DNA of 64,000 bases from Pinus tabuliformis. Taxonomy: Eukaryota > Streptophyta > Pinopsida > Pinales > Pinaceae. Shown piece by piece: positions 63,646 to 64,000 of the stretch (the first letter of the stretch is position 1; every line of letters begins with the position of its first letter). The position numbers and the translations under genes were made by a program. Below the pieces are notes generated by a model. That model saw only the letters and a list, made by a program, of their open reading frames with translations, made no database searches and was not told where the DNA came from. The stretch spans positions 644,256,820 through 644,320,819 of the forward strand of contig CM062811.1 in NCBI GenBank assembly GCA_031772625.1, written 5' to 3'.

Positions 63646-64000
63646 TTTCTCAACCTAAAGATCAACGCAGGAATAGGGGTGATTGTTCCGTTTAAAATAA
63701 ATTTTAACGACACTTTAGACACAAATTGCTTTTTCACTTTTAAAGAGTCAAGAAAAAGCTAAAGATGACTCTAGTCTCCTTCGATGTTTTAACGAGCCCG
63801 AAGTGACAAATGCTCGGATGGACTTTTTCCGTTATAGAGTCTGAAAAAGGCCAAAAGGAACTGCTCTGGAGTTCCAGGTAGAGGGTGTGCCAAACTTTTC
63901 GCAAAACCGCAGAATACTTTTTAGGGTACGGGCGGTCGATCTTCCTGAATGTTGTGTTCAGTGCATTGCGATCAGTAGGGTGACCGACATGGCTTCCTAA
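63646..64000. repeat. R-like sequence with hairpins upstream of gag
   Basis: 63721-63850 again carries the two stem classes: GCTTTTTC/GAAAAAGC (63728-63759), CGAGC/GCTCG (63793-63816) and CTTTTTC/GAAAAAG (63823-63849), plus the spacer phrase 'gatgttttaacgagcccgaa'. This places R-type sequence on both sides of the gag-PR block, as LTRs would be. The window ends before the repeat's far end. No canonical primer site was seen near 63650-63720. Confidence 0.6.

Overview
The window is a stretch of plant nuclear DNA made almost wholly of transposable elements, with one small tRNA-gene cluster and no recognisable host protein gene. Ty1/copia and Ty3/gypsy elements nested in one another, L1-type LINEs whose ORF1 carries a DUF4283-like domain and CCHC knuckle, tRNA-iMet primer sites, and a hammerhead-like motif of the Penelope type all point to a land plant with a large, repeat-rich genome. 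A gymnosperm (conifer) is my best guess, but that is inference.

Layout. 1-8 kb: a decayed minus-strand copia element (462-6196, both LTRs present) splits copy 1 of a long repeat called family R here. 8.7-12 kb: a plus-strand gypsy element (5' LTR, gag, protease) broken by a 546-bp solo LTR with a perfect 5-bp target duplication and by a ~200-bp insert with a hammerhead-like motif. 12-18.2 kb: a minus-strand gypsy (gag, PR, RT, RNase H, start of IN) with a 1.95-kb LTR, inserted into the RNase H region of an older gypsy. 18.6-21.9 kb: degenerate tandem repeats, then AT-rich DNA. 21.9-33.3 kb: a minus-strand SIRE-like copia with a 2.9-kb 3' LTR, interrupted near its purine-rich 3' end by a plus-strand gypsy that lacks most of pol (24946-30430).

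34.1-48.8 kb holds the best-preserved part: two full-length L1-type LINEs facing opposite ways, both with open ORF1 and ORF2 joined by an ATGA stop/start overlap and both flanked by target-site duplications (17 bp with one mismatch; 37 bp perfect). The second has an RNase H domain in ORF2 and, after ORF2, a third long open frame whose last 117 codons look like a small coiled-coil protein. 48.8-49.3 kb is a tRNA-Val(CAC)/tRNA-Gly(CCC) cluster with partial and chimeric copies. 49.9-51.6 kb is an AT-rich 810-bp tandem duplication. 51.8-53.9 kb is a LINE derivative with ORF1 only.

56.1-64 kb contains copies 2 and 3 of family R and then a minus-strand gag-protease block, one reading frame split by a single TAG. 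R sequences lie on both sides of this block, which suggests a non-autonomous LTR element lacking reverse transcriptase. R is packed with short inverted repeats whose two arms change together between copies. This hairpin array and the LINE ORF3 are the two observations I find most novel.

How the parts work together: only the two LINEs look able to encode their own mobility (ORF1 RNA-binding protein, ORF2 endonuclease and reverse transcriptase). The LTR elements are fossils carrying stops, frameshifts or deletions and would depend on enzymes from intact relatives elsewhere.
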